Assembly: GCA_034421515.1 (NCBI GenBank)
Contig: DAOUKH010000061.1
Coordinates: 1 to 64,000 of the forward strand
Length of the DNA: 64,000 nucleotides
Source of the DNA: DAOUKH01 sp034421515
Lineage (GTDB): Bacteria; Chloroflexota; Dehalococcoidia; SHYB01
Direction: 5' to 3'
Shown: positions 35,191 through 43,337 of the stretch, in pieces
Layout of the letters: every line of letters begins with the position of its first letter
Numbering within the stretch: position 1 is the first letter of the stretch
Program-made: the position numbers and the translations under genes
The notes under the pieces: generated by a model
The model's input: only the letters and a program-made list of their open reading frames with translations
Database searches by the model: none
What the model was told of the DNA's origin: nothing

Positions 35191-35889
35191 CTACCAGGGG
35201 ATCGGCTTGCCGTCGCGGAAGAACCCGCCGTTGGGGCCATCGGCGGGAAGTGTCGCCAGCCACACGATCCCTTCCGCCGCCTGGCGTGCGCTCAGCGGCG
35301 CCGACGGCCCGCCCATGCGCGTCCGTGCCCAGCCGGGACAGGCGGCGTTGACCTTCACGTCGCCGCGCACCTCCGAGGCCAGCTTCACCGTCAGGGCGTT
35401 CAGCGCCGCCTTCGAGACCCCGTAGGCCACTGCCCCTGAAATACCGCCGGCGAAGGCCCCCAACTGCGACGATACGTTCACCACGCGGCCGTAGCGCCGC
35501 AGCTGCATCGTCGGGACGAATGCCTGGCACGCCCACATGGCTCCCAGGACGTTGACATCAAAGGCGCGCCGCATTGTCTCCTCGCCGATGGTCAAGACCT
35601 CGCCGGTGGGGAAGACGCCGGCGTTGTTCACCAGCACGTCGATCTGCTCCCCCTCGTCCAACAGGCGCTCCGCGGCCTCAGTGACCGATTGCCGCGAACT
35701 CACGTCCATCGTCGTGCCCACGGCGTCGATCTTCTCGTGCCGCAGCTCTTCGACCGCTTCCTGGACCGAGGTGGGATCACGGCCGGCGACTATGACGCGA
35801 CGTCCCAGCCGACCCAGCCCCCGGCAGACTTCGAGTCCGATGCCGCGGTTGCCGCCAGTGACGAGAGCCGCGCCGGGCTCGCCGGTCAT
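35191..35889 (-). CDS. Short-chain dehydrogenase/reductase
   Basis: 232 aa classical SDR. The cofactor motif is TGGNRGIG (11-18), then NNAGV in VLVNNAGVFPTG, the catalytic Ser in VVNVSSQLG and the YGVSK Tyr/Lys pair. Asp62 in TMDVSS and the Arg in AGRDP hint at NADP use. The start overlaps the stop of the DsbA-like gene by four bases (ATGA), so both are made from one transcript. The substrate is unknown. Confidence 0.9.
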   Translation of the reverse strand: MTGEPGAALVTGGNRGIGLEVCRGLGRLGRRVIVAGRDPTSVQEAVEELRHEKIDAVGTTMDVSSRQSVTEAAERLLDEGEQIDVLVNNAGVFPTGEVLTIGEETMRRAFDVNVLGAMWACQAFVPTMQLRRYGRVVNVSSQLGAFAGGISGAVAYGVSKAALNALTVKLASEVRGDVKVNAACPGWARTRMGGPSAPLSARQAAEGIVWLATLPADGPNGGFFRDGKPIPW

Positions 35890-36500
35890 TCGCCGCCTTC
35901 CTGGAGCAGACGTTCCATCACCTGCTCGAAGACCGCGAACGGCTGCGCGCCTTGCAGCAGGAAACGTTCGTTGAAGATGAAGGCGGGCACGCCGCCGATG
36001 CCAAGCTCCCGCGCCACTTCGATCTGGTAGTCGACACGCTCGCGGTAGGTCCGGGTGACCGCGGCGGCGCGGAGCAGGTTGGCCTCGAGACCGACGCTTC
36101 CGCCAATCTCTGCCAGGACGGCGTCGTCGCCGATGTCTTTGCCGTCCACCCAGTAGGCGTGGAGCACGGCGCGGTGAAACTCGTCCAGCTTGTCTTGGTC
36201 GCGGGCGAACTCGGCGGCTTCCAGCGCGAGCCGTGAGTTGGATACGACGTCGCGGAAGTTCATCTCAAGGCCCGCATCCTGGGCCATCGCTCGGAGCCGG
36301 GCGCGGGACTCGGCGGCGCGTTCCTTGGAGTGGCCCAGCGATCCGCCTTCGGGCGGCAGCTCGGGGTGCAACTCGAACGCCCGCCACTTGATCTCGACGT
36401 CGTAGCCGTTCTGCAGCCTGTCGACCCGGTCCAGGGCGATATAGCAGAAGGGTCAGATGTAGTCCGAGAAGACGACCACCGAGATGGGGCTGGAACTCAT
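35886..36500 (-). CDS. DsbA/FrnE-family thioredoxin-fold protein with in-frame TGA (probable selenocysteine)
   Basis: 204 codons from ATG 36500, which has GGAGG six bases upstream and a TATACT -10 at 36525-36520. Codons 1-20 read MSSSPISVVVFSDYI-(TGA)-PFCY. The TGA at 36455-36453 is codon 16, exactly where DsbA/FrnE proteins have the first active-site Cys of CPFC; Cys19 is kept. Homology continues in the same frame (ALDRVDRLQNGYDVEIKWRAFEL, then MHPELPPEGG-type FrnE sequence and GIGGVPAFIFNERF with the cis-Pro loop). A hairpin fitting a bacterial SECIS follows the TGA. The likely product is a U-P-F-C redox protein in a unit with the SDR. Confidence 0.85.
36409..36449 (-). promoter_or_regulatory. 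Candidate bacterial SECIS hairpin
   Basis: Counting from the base after TGA, bases 4-9 (TTCTGC) pair with 39-44 (GCAGAA). An inner stem pairs CCTG (18-21) with CAGG (33-36) and GAC (22-24) with GTC (28-30), with a 2-base bulge. The apical loop is CGG (25-27) with a G at base 26. The loop-G distance and stem size fit known SECIS rules. No folding program was run. Confidence 0.6.
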
Positions 36501-36519
36501 GCCATGCCTCCCTCGCGGC

Positions 36520-36525
36520 AGTATA
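36520..36525 (-). promoter_or_regulatory. -10 box of the DsbA-SDR unit
   Basis: TATACT on the minus strand, 20 bases before the ATG, in the 54-bp gap after queA. No strong -35 is seen, so co-transcription with queA is also possible. Confidence 0.4.
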
Positions 36526-36554
36526 CATGCCGTCCCGCCGGGCGCAGCCTCCGC

Positions 36555-37571
36555 CTACAGGAGCAGCATCGCGTCGCCGAACGAGTAGAAGCGGTACCGC
36601 TCACGGACGGCCTCCGCGTAGGCGGCGTCGATAAGCTGCTTGCCGGCAAAGGCGCTCACCAGCATGAGCAGCGTGGAGCGGGGCAGATGGAAGTTCGTAA
36701 TCATGGCGTCGGCGGCGCGGAACTCGTGGCCGGGCAGTATCATCAGCCCCGTGTCGCCCCGGTAGGCTTCCACCTTCCCGTCTTCCCTTGCCGCAGACTC
36801 CAGCGTCCGCACCGACGTCGTACCCACCGCAACGACGCGCCCTCCGCGTGCGCGGGCCTGCGCGATGGTCTGTGCCGTCTCCGGCGGCAGGACGGCGTAC
36901 TCGGTGTGGATTCGATGCTCGCGGGGATCGTTGACCTCGACCGGTCGGAAGGTGTCCAGGCCGACGTGCAGGGTGACGTAGGCCAACTCCACCCCGCGCT
37001 CTGCCAGCCGTTCTATCAGGCCCGGCGTGAAGTGCAGCCCGGCCGTCGGTGCGGCGGCGCTGCCTTCCTCCCGCGCGTAGACGGTCTGGTACCGCTCGGG
37101 GTGGGCGAGGGGTTCGTGGATGTAGGGCGGCAGTGGCGCCTCGCCGCACGCGGCGATAAGCGCCTCGTCCTCCAGCCGGACCTCGAACAGGCCGTCGTCG
37201 CGCCGCATGCCGAGCTCGATCCCATAGCTGCGGCCTCCCCCTTCAATCGACAGGAACGACCCCGGCCGCAGGCGGCGGGAAGGCCGGGCAAGCGCGAGCC
37301 ACCATCCGCTTTCCCCGCGGCGCAGTAGCAGGAGGTCGACCGCGCCGCCGGTCGACTTGCGGGCATGGAGCCGCGCCGGAATCACGCGGCTGTCGTTGAC
37401 GATCAGCAGGTCGCCGGCCTCGAGCAGGTCAGGCAGGTCGAGGAAGCGGCGATGTGCCAATGAGCCGTCCGCCTGCCGGACTACGAGGAGCCGGGCGTGG
37501 TCGCGCGGCTCGATGGGGCGCTGCGCGATGAGTTCCGCAGGAAGGTCGTAGTCGAAGTCCGAAGTCCGCAT
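36555..37571 (-). CDS. queA: S-adenosylmethionine:tRNA ribosyltransferase-isomerase
   Basis: 338 aa enzyme making epoxyqueuosine in tRNA from SAM, late in queuosine synthesis. Family sequence: MRTSDFDYDLPAELIAQRP (start chosen by match to QueA), HRRFLDLPDLLEAGDLLIVNDSRVIPARL, AAPTAGLHFT, TLHVGLDTFRPV and ITNFHLPRSTLLMLVSAFAG. Upstream in-frame starts at 37616 or 37643 would overlap the tenA end and have no homology. It sits 33 bases after tenA. No tgt or queG lies nearby. Confidence 0.95.
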   Translation of the reverse strand: MRTSDFDYDLPAELIAQRPIEPRDHARLLVVRQADGSLAHRRFLDLPDLLEAGDLLIVNDSRVIPARLHARKSTGGAVDLLLLRRGESGWWLALARPSRRLRPGSFLSIEGGGRSYGIELGMRRDDGLFEVRLEDEALIAACGEAPLPPYIHEPLAHPERYQTVYAREEGSAAAPTAGLHFTPGLIERLAERGVELAYVTLHVGLDTFRPVEVNDPREHRIHTEYAVLPPETAQTIAQARARGGRVVAVGTTSVRTLESAAREDGKVEAYRGDTGLMILPGHEFRAADAMITNFHLPRSTLLMLVSAFAGKQLIDAAYAEAVRERYRFYSFGDAMLLL

Positions 37572-37603
37572 CGTTTGCAGGAGCAGCTCCGCTCCAGGCC
37601 CGG

Positions 37604-38272
37604 TCACGCCGGCCATTGTTCCCTGGTGAGTCCCATCTCCCAAAACTCGTACTCGTAGCGGCTGCTCATCAGGAAGACCTCTTCGAGGCGGGCCCGCTCG
37701 ACGGCGGAGACATCTTGCCCCAGTTGGTCGAGGTAGCCGCGCAGCCAGTCGGACAGGGCTTTAAAGTCGTCGGAGGCGTAGGTCTGGATCCACTCGGCGT
37801 AGGGGTTCGACTCCGACGTGTCGCCTTCGTCGGCCAGCTTCCGGCCGATTTCGTAGTAGCCCCATTGGCAGGGGAGCAGTGCCGCGGCGATCTCCTTCAC
37901 CGACCCCTGGTAGGCGACGGAGAGCAGGAAGTTGGTATAGCCCGCCGTCCCCGGCGCGATCTCGGCTTGCTCCAGTTCTGCGGGGCTGATGCCGAACCCG
38001 GCGCAGTACCGCCGATGGAGGTCCATCTCCTCCGCGAGCGTGGCGTGGAGCAGGCCGGCGAACCGCGTCATGCCTTCCAGGTCCGGCGCCTTCGCGCTCG
38101 CCACCGCGAGGACGCGCGAGTAGTCGATGAGGAACCGGTAGTCCTGGACGAGGTAGAACTTGAAGCTCTCCAGGGGCAGGGTTCCGTCGCCGAGCCCGGT
38201 GACGAACGGATGGGAAAAGATCCGGTCCCAGACGGGGCCGGCGTGGCGGCGAAGGTCGTCGGAGAGGCTCAT
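37604..38272 (-). CDS. tenA: TenA-family thiaminase II / aminopyrimidine aminohydrolase
   Basis: 222 aa all-helical TenA protein that salvages thiamine breakdown products by hydrolysing aminopyrimidines. The active-site Cys135 lies in ALLPCQWGYYEIG; Asp44 (LVQDYRFLIDY) and the C-terminal Glu-rich segment MSSRYEYEFWEMG match the TenA-C class. The 60-bp gap to the divergent acpS gene is too short for a TPP riboswitch, and none is seen. Thiamine supply may matter for the ThDP enzymes at 3.3-5.2 and 61.8-63.4 kb. Confidence 0.92.
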   Translation of the reverse strand: MSLSDDLRRHAGPVWDRIFSHPFVTGLGDGTLPLESFKFYLVQDYRFLIDYSRVLAVASAKAPDLEGMTRFAGLLHATLAEEMDLHRRYCAGFGISPAELEQAEIAPGTAGYTNFLLSVAYQGSVKEIAAALLPCQWGYYEIGRKLADEGDTSESNPYAEWIQTYASDDFKALSDWLRGYLDQLGQDVSAVERARLEEVFLMSSRYEYEFWEMGLTREQWPA

Positions 38273-38297
38273 GGGCGCCCTAGTATAGCGCCGCCGA

Positions 38298-38326
38298 TAG
38301 ACTCCCTCGGCAGCCCTCCCTATAAT
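38298..38326 (+). promoter_or_regulatory. Promoter of the acpS operon, probably giving a leaderless mRNA
   Basis: TAGACT (38298-38303), 17-bp spacer, TATAAT (38321-38326). The GTG start of acpS lies only 6 bases after the -10, so transcription should begin at or next to the start codon. Confidence 0.65.
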
Positions 38327-38332
38327 CGCGGC

Positions 38333-38698
38333 GTGCTGACCACCGGCGTGGACATCGTCGAGATCGACCGCGTGGAGCGGGCCGTGGCCCGGGGCGGCGA
38401 CCGCTTCCTAAACCGCATCTACACCGAGGCCGAGATCGCCCTCTACCGCGAGCGGCCGTCGGAGTTGGCGGCCCGCTTCGCGGGGAAAGAGGCGGTGATG
38501 AAGGCCCTCGGCACCGGCGCGCGCGGCGTCGGCTGGCGCGAGATCGAGATCATCCCCAACCGGCGGGGGAAGCCGGTCGTGGTGCTGCGGGGACGGGCGC
38601 AGGAGCGGGCCCGTGCGCTCGGCCTCGATGACCTCGCCATCAGTCTCTCCCACTCGAAAGAGTTCGCCGTCGCGTCCGTCGTGGGAGCCCGGTCATAG
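38333..38698 (+). CDS. acpS: Holo-[acyl-carrier-protein] synthase
   Basis: 121 aa AcpS that transfers 4'-phosphopantetheine from CoA to ACP. The Mg2+/CoA motifs are TTGVDIVEIDRV (Asp7) and ARFAGKEAVMKALGTG (Glu53), and IEIIPNRRGKPVV follows. GTG 38333 matches the family start. It is the first gene of a six-gene run. Pairing with coaX and coaBC makes sense, as these supply the CoA it uses. Confidence 0.93.
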   Translation: MLTTGVDIVEIDRVERAVARGGDRFLNRIYTEAEIALYRERPSELAARFAGKEAVMKALGTGARGVGWREIEIIPNRRGKPVVVLRGRAQERARALGLDDLAISLSHSKEFAVASVVGARS

Positions 38699-38717
38699 CT
38701 AGCGGGAGGCCTTCAGC

Positions 38718-40277
38718 GTGAGAGTCGTCACCGTCGACGAGATGCGCCGTATCGAAGCGGAGAGCGAAGCCCGTGGCGTCTCCACGGCGCAGCTGATGGA
38801 GAATGCCGGACTGGCCGTCGCCGAGCAGGCCCGCGACGCCTTGGGCGACCTCAAGAGCGAGCACGTCGTCGTGCTCGTGGGCCCCGGTAACAACGGCGGC
38901 GACGGCCTCGTCGCAGCCCGCCACCTCGACGACTGGGGGGCGCGCGTTCACGTCTATGTCTGCGGCGAGCGCCCCGCCAACGATCCCCATCTCGAAACGC
39001 TGCGCGACCGCGTCGCAGACGTCCGTGAAATCCGCACCGACGCACCGTCGGCCGAGCTGCGCCGGGCCCTGGACAATGCTGCCATGGCCATCGACGCCAT
39101 GCTCGGTACCGGCCGTTCCAGACCGTTGCAGGGTCCCATCGCCGCTGCTTGCGGCGCCCTGACCGAGGCCAAGGCGGCGCGGCGCGGCCCCTTCATCCTC
39201 GCCCTCGACGTGCCTACGGGCCTCGACGCCGATACCGGCGCGGTCGACCCCGCCACGCCAGCTGCGGAGGCGACCGTCGCCCTCGGCTATCCCAAGGTCG
39301 GACTCTTCCTTTTCCCCGGCGCAGAGCGCGTGGGACATCTTTCCGTAGCGGACATCGGCATCCCCGCCGGCCTCGACGCGGATGCCGGCCTGGAGGTCGC
39401 CTCCCCCGATTGGGTCGGCGCGCGGCTGCCCGACCGCCCGATCTCGGCCAACAAGGGCTCCTTCGGCAAGACACTCATCGTCGCGGGTTCGGCGAGCTTC
39501 ATCGGGGCGGCCAACCTTGCCTGTGCCGGGGCCGTGCGCTCCGGCGCGGGCCTGGTCACTTTGGCCGTGCCGCGCAGCCTCATCCCCGCGGTCGCCGCGG
39601 CTTTGCCTGAGGTCACCTACGTCCCCCTCGACGAGACCGCGTGGGGCCAAGTGGACGGTCCGAGCGGCGCGGCGCGGGTACTCGAAGCGCTGCCAGGCTA
39701 TGACTCGGCGCTTGTCGGCCCCGGCCTTGGGCAAGGTGAAGGCTCCGTCGCGCTGGTCAACGGGCTCGCCGAGGGCATCGGGGGCGTGCCCGGAGTCCGT
39801 TTGGCGCTCGACGCTGACGCGCTCAACATCCTCTCGCGCATGAACAAGTGGTGGACGAAGCTCCCCGGGGCGGTGGTCACGCCGCATCCCGGCGAGATGG
39901 GCCGCCTGACCGGCCGCTCCGTCGAGGCGGTCCAGTCAAGCCGCATCGAGGTCGCCCGCTCCGCAGCCGAGGAATGGGGCGCTGCCGTCCTGCTCAAGGG
40001 CGCCTACAGCGTCACCGCGCTCGCCGGGGAGCGGACGGTCATCAACCCCTTCGCCAATCCCGCCCTCGCGACGGCGGGGACGGGCGACGTGCTTGCCGGC
40101 GTCGTGGCATCGCTCTTGGCCCAGGGCCTGCCGCCGTTCGACGCCGCGGTCGCCGGCGCCTACCTGCACGGCGCCGCGGGCGAGGAGGTGCGCGGCGCGC
40201 TCGGTGACGCGGGCGCGGCGGCCTCCGACCTGCCGCTCCGCATTCCGCCGGTCATGCAGAGTCTCCGCAGCGCGTGA
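38718..40277 (+). CDS. nnr: Bifunctional NAD(P)H-hydrate epimerase / ADP-dependent dehydratase
   Basis: 519 aa, the usual bacterial fusion that repairs hydrated NAD(P)H. The epimerase (YjeF-N, about 1-215) has VGPGNNGGDGLVAARHL and the LALDVPTGLDADTG motif. The dehydratase (ribokinase-like, about 235-510) has KGSFGKTLIVAGS, VVTPHPGEMGRLTG and the nucleotide motif NPALATAGTGDVLAGVV. The start is GTG 38718, 19 bases after acpS. Confidence 0.95.
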   Translation: MRVVTVDEMRRIEAESEARGVSTAQLMENAGLAVAEQARDALGDLKSEHVVVLVGPGNNGGDGLVAARHLDDWGARVHVYVCGERPANDPHLETLRDRVADVREIRTDAPSAELRRALDNAAMAIDAMLGTGRSRPLQGPIAAACGALTEAKAARRGPFILALDVPTGLDADTGAVDPATPAAEATVALGYPKVGLFLFPGAERVGHLSVADIGIPAGLDADAGLEVASPDWVGARLPDRPISANKGSFGKTLIVAGSASFIGAANLACAGAVRSGAGLVTLAVPRSLIPAVAAALPEVTYVPLDETAWGQVDGPSGAARVLEALPGYDSALVGPGLGQGEGSVALVNGLAEGIGGVPGVRLALDADALNILSRMNKWWTKLPGAVVTPHPGEMGRLTGRSVEAVQSSRIEVARSAAEEWGAAVLLKGAYSVTALAGERTVINPFANPALATAGTGDVLAGVVASLLAQGLPPFDAAVAGAYLHGAAGEEVRGALGDAGAAASDLPLRIPPVMQSLRSA

Positions 40278-40310
40278 CCTCTTTCCAGAAGAGAGGCCCG
40301 GCGCATCCCG

Positions 40311-40316
40311 TATAAT
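40311..40316 (+). promoter_or_regulatory. Internal -10 box before coaX
   Basis: TATAAT in the 57-bp gap between nnr and coaX, 18 bases before the ATG. It may give a second transcript for coaX-coaBC-tyrA-aroA with a leader of about 12 bases. Confidence 0.45.
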
Positions 40317-40334
40317 GGCCGCTGGAGCGGCGGC

Positions 40335-41108
40335 ATGCTTCTGGCGGTTGACATTGGGAACACCAATATCACCTTCGGCGTCTTCGAAGGCGATTCCATC
40401 AAGGCGACCTGGCGTATGGCCACCGAGGTGCATCGCCAGACCGACGAGTACGCCGCGCTCTGCATGACGCTCCTCGGCTACCACGGCGTCCCGATCGAGG
40501 CGCTGGACAAGGGAATCGTGAGCAGCGTCGTGCCCCCACTGACTCATAATTTCGAGGAGTTCTTCGAGCGCTACCTGAACATCAAGGCCATGGTCGTCGG
40601 GGCCGGCATCAAGACAGGGATGCGCATCTTGTACGAAAGCCCCCGCGATGTCGGGGCCGACCGCGTGGTGCAGGCCGTGGCCGCCAACCGGCTCTACGGC
40701 GCGCCCGTGATCGTCCTCGACTTTGGCACCACGACGGTGCTCGATGCCGTGAACGAGCACGGCGACTACCTTGGCGGCGCGATCGCGCCGGGGATCAACC
40801 TCGCCGCCGAGGCACTCTACGAGCGCGCCTCCAAGCTACCCCGCATCGAGGTCGTCCGTCCCCGCACCGCCATTGGCCGCAACACCGTCGCCAGCATGCA
40901 GTCTGGGCTCTACTTCGGCTACATTGGCCTCATCGAGGGCCTGGTCAACCGCTTCCAGCGCGAGCTGGGCGGCGCCGCCAAGGTCGTCGCCACCGGCGGC
41001 CTCAGCTTCCACATCGCCGACGACACCAATCTGATCGACGAGGTCAACGACGACCTCCTGCTGCTCGGTCTGCGCATGATCCATGAGATGAACGAGAGCC
41101 GGTCATGA
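40335..41108 (+). CDS. coaX: Type III pantothenate kinase
   Basis: 257 aa ASKHA-fold kinase for the first step of CoA synthesis; it needs a monovalent cation and is not inhibited by CoA. Motifs: LLAVDIGNTNITFGVF (phosphate loop with Asp5), GADRVVQAVAA, VLDFGTTTVLDAV, GGAIAPGINL and ATGGLSF. Its stop overlaps the coaBC start (ATGA at 41105-41108), so two successive CoA enzymes are translationally coupled. Confidence 0.96.
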   Translation: MLLAVDIGNTNITFGVFEGDSIKATWRMATEVHRQTDEYAALCMTLLGYHGVPIEALDKGIVSSVVPPLTHNFEEFFERYLNIKAMVVGAGIKTGMRILYESPRDVGADRVVQAVAANRLYGAPVIVLDFGTTTVLDAVNEHGDYLGGAIAPGINLAAEALYERASKLPRIEVVRPRTAIGRNTVASMQSGLYFGYIGLIEGLVNRFQRELGGAAKVVATGGLSFHIADDTNLIDEVNDDLLLLGLRMIHEMNESRS

Positions 41109-42313
41109 CGCTCCAGGGACGCAACATCGTGCTCGGCGTGACCGGCAGCATCGCCTCCTACAAGGGCGCCGACCTAGCGAGCAAGCTCACCCAGGCCGGG
41201 GCGCTGGTCGACGTCATCATGACGCGCTCCGCCACGGAGTTCGTGACGCCGCTCACCTTCAGCAGCCTCACCCACAGGAGCGTGGTCCGCGACCTCTTCG
41301 ACGCCGATTCGGAGACCAGCGTCGAGCACGTGATGCTCGCCAAGCGCGCCGACGCCGTCATCATCGCGCCGGCCACGGCCAATGTCATCGCCAAGATCGT
41401 CCACGGGCTCGCCGACGACATGCTCACCGCCACCGTCCTCGCCACGGCCGCCCCTCTGATCGTGGCCCCGGCCATGGACGGCAACATGTTCGACAATCCC
41501 GCCACCCAGCAGAACCTGGAGACCCTCCGCGAGCGCGGGGCCGACATCGTCGGCCCGCACACCGGCTACCTCGCCAGTGGGCTCAGCGGCGTCGGCAGGC
41601 TCGCCGACACCGCCGAAATCATCGGCGTGACCCGCGCCGCCCTGGGGAGAAACGGCGACCTCGCCGGGCGGCGCATCGTGGTGACCGCCGGTGGCACGCA
41701 GGAACCCATCGACCCCGTTCGTGTCATCACCAATCGCTCGTCGGGCAAGATGGGCTTTGCTCTGGCGGAGGCTGCCCGCGACCGCGGCGCGATCGTGACC
41801 CTGATCGCGGCTCCCTCGGCCGTGCCAACGCCCGCGGGCGTCGACGTGCTTCCCGCCGTCACCGCCAGGGAGATGGCCGCCGCCGTAGCGGACGCCGTCG
41901 CCGACGCCGACGCGCTCATCATGGCCGCCGCCGTCGCCGACTACGAGAGCGCCGCCCCCGCCGACCGCAAGATCAAGAAGACCGGCGGCTCCCTCTCCAT
42001 CGACTTGGCCCCGACGCCCGACATCCTGTCCGAGACGGACGCCACCTGCGTCCGCGTCGGCTTCGCCGCCGAAAGCGGCGACCTCATCGCGAACGCCCGC
42101 AAGAAGCTCGAATCCAAGCGCCTCGACCTCATCGTAGCCAACGACATCACCGCCGCCGATGCCGGCTTCTCATCGGAAAACAACCGCATTGTCATCATCG
42201 ATCTCGACGGCGGCGAGGACGCCCTCCCGCTCATGCCCAAGTACGACTGCGCGAGCAAGATATTGGACAGAGTCGCCACCCTCATCGCGGCCTCTGGAGG
42301 TAAGCGGTTATGA
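41105..42313 (+). CDS. coaBC: Bifunctional phosphopantothenoylcysteine decarboxylase / phosphopantothenate-cysteine ligase
   Basis: 402 aa. The N-terminal flavin decarboxylase CoaC (about 1-180) has VTGSIASYKGADL, the catalytic His in SVEHVMLAKRAD and PAMDGNMF. The C-terminal ligase CoaB (about 185-400) has VTAGGTQEPIDPVRVITNRSSGKMG and VAAAVADYESA. The flexible-lid Cys of the E. coli decarboxylase is replaced: the lid here reads LASGLSGVGRL, without Cys. Its stop overlaps the tyrA start. Confidence 0.95.
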   Translation: MTLQGRNIVLGVTGSIASYKGADLASKLTQAGALVDVIMTRSATEFVTPLTFSSLTHRSVVRDLFDADSETSVEHVMLAKRADAVIIAPATANVIAKIVHGLADDMLTATVLATAAPLIVAPAMDGNMFDNPATQQNLETLRERGADIVGPHTGYLASGLSGVGRLADTAEIIGVTRAALGRNGDLAGRRIVVTAGGTQEPIDPVRVITNRSSGKMGFALAEAARDRGAIVTLIAAPSAVPTPAGVDVLPAVTAREMAAAVADAVADADALIMAAAVADYESAAPADRKIKKTGGSLSIDLAPTPDILSETDATCVRVGFAAESGDLIANARKKLESKRLDLIVANDITAADAGFSSENNRIVIIDLDGGEDALPLMPKYDCASKILDRVATLIAASGGKRL

Positions 42314-43317
42314 GTACCAAGATCAGCATCATTGGCCTCGGCCTGATCGGCACATCCATTGGGATGGCGCTCAAGGCGGCCAAGAACAAGGACCTGGAGA
42401 TCATTGGCCACGACCGCGAGCCCACCACGGCGCGCGGGGCCAAGAGCCGGGGCGCGGTGAACTCCGTCGAATGGAGCCTGCCTGCGTGCGTCTCCGGCGC
42501 GGACATGGTGATCATCGCCGTGCCGGTGCTGGCCATCAAAGAGGTGATGGAGCAGATCGCGCCTCACCTTCCCGACGACTGCCTTGTGACCGATACGGGC
42601 AGCACGAAGCAACAAGTCCTGAAGTGGGCCGACGAAATCCTGCCCCCGGGCGTCCATTTCATCGGCGGCCACCCCATGGCGGGCAAGGAGGAGTCGGGAC
42701 CGAGCGCCGCCGACCCGGCCCTCTTCAATGGCGCAATGTACTGCGTCCTTCCCTCCATCCGCTCCGCCAAGTGGGCGGTGCAGGCCGTCCTTTCCCTCGT
42801 CGAGGCGCTGGGAGCGAAGCCCTACTTCGTCGACGCGCAGGAGCACGACAGCTACGTCGCCGCCGTCAGTCACCTCCCTATCGCGCTCTCCGCCGCGCTG
42901 GTGGCCTCGACCGCGGAGAGCCCCTCCTGGATGGAGATGTCACGCCTCGCCGCCACGGGCTATCGCGACGTGTCGCGCTTGGCCTCCGGCGACCCTGAAA
43001 TGAACCGCGACATCTGCCTGACCAACGCCAACGAGATCTCGACGTGGATCGACCGTGCCGTGCTCAAGCTCCTCGACCTCAAACGCGGCCTCAATGAGCG
43101 AGACGAGGAGAGCGTGGCCCGATTGTTTGCCGGCGTCTTCGAGGAGCGCGAGAAGCTCATGGCCGGCGCGATTCGGCCAGTCGATACCAACCCCGAGCTG
43201 CCCACCATGGGCGACAACATGCGCGCGCTCTTCGTCGGCGACCTGTTGGCCCGAAAGGGCCGGGACCTCATGGAGCGCTACGAGGCCGATCCGTTGCGCA
43301 AGGGCAAGCGCAAATAG
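42310..43317 (+). CDS. tyrA: Prephenate dehydrogenase
   Basis: 335 aa NAD-dependent TyrA for tyrosine synthesis. The NAD fold starts SIIGLGLIGTSIGMAL; TDTGSTKQQV and IGGHPMAGKEESG (catalytic His region) follow, and VDAQEHDSYVAAVSHLPIALSAAL marks the prephenate domain. There is no ACT domain, so feedback control differs from B. subtilis TyrA. It overlaps coaBC by four bases and precedes aroA by 20 bases. Confidence 0.93.
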   Translation: MSTKISIIGLGLIGTSIGMALKAAKNKDLEIIGHDREPTTARGAKSRGAVNSVEWSLPACVSGADMVIIAVPVLAIKEVMEQIAPHLPDDCLVTDTGSTKQQVLKWADEILPPGVHFIGGHPMAGKEESGPSAADPALFNGAMYCVLPSIRSAKWAVQAVLSLVEALGAKPYFVDAQEHDSYVAAVSHLPIALSAALVASTAESPSWMEMSRLAATGYRDVSRLASGDPEMNRDICLTNANEISTWIDRAVLKLLDLKRGLNERDEESVARLFAGVFEEREKLMAGAIRPVDTNPELPTMGDNMRALFVGDLLARKGRDLMERYEADPLRKGKRK

Positions 43318-43337
43318 CGCGCCGCGCAGAGGCCGCC

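Noticed and set aside
35886..36371. Short DsbA-like gene starting after the TGA at a TTG codon
   Set aside because: It would lack the whole N-terminal strand and the redox motif. It has no ribosome site, while the ATG at 36500 has a strong one and reads in the same frame through the TGA.
38273..38332. TPP riboswitch upstream of tenA
   Set aside because: The gap is only 60 bases and contains none of the conserved CUGAGA or THI-box elements.
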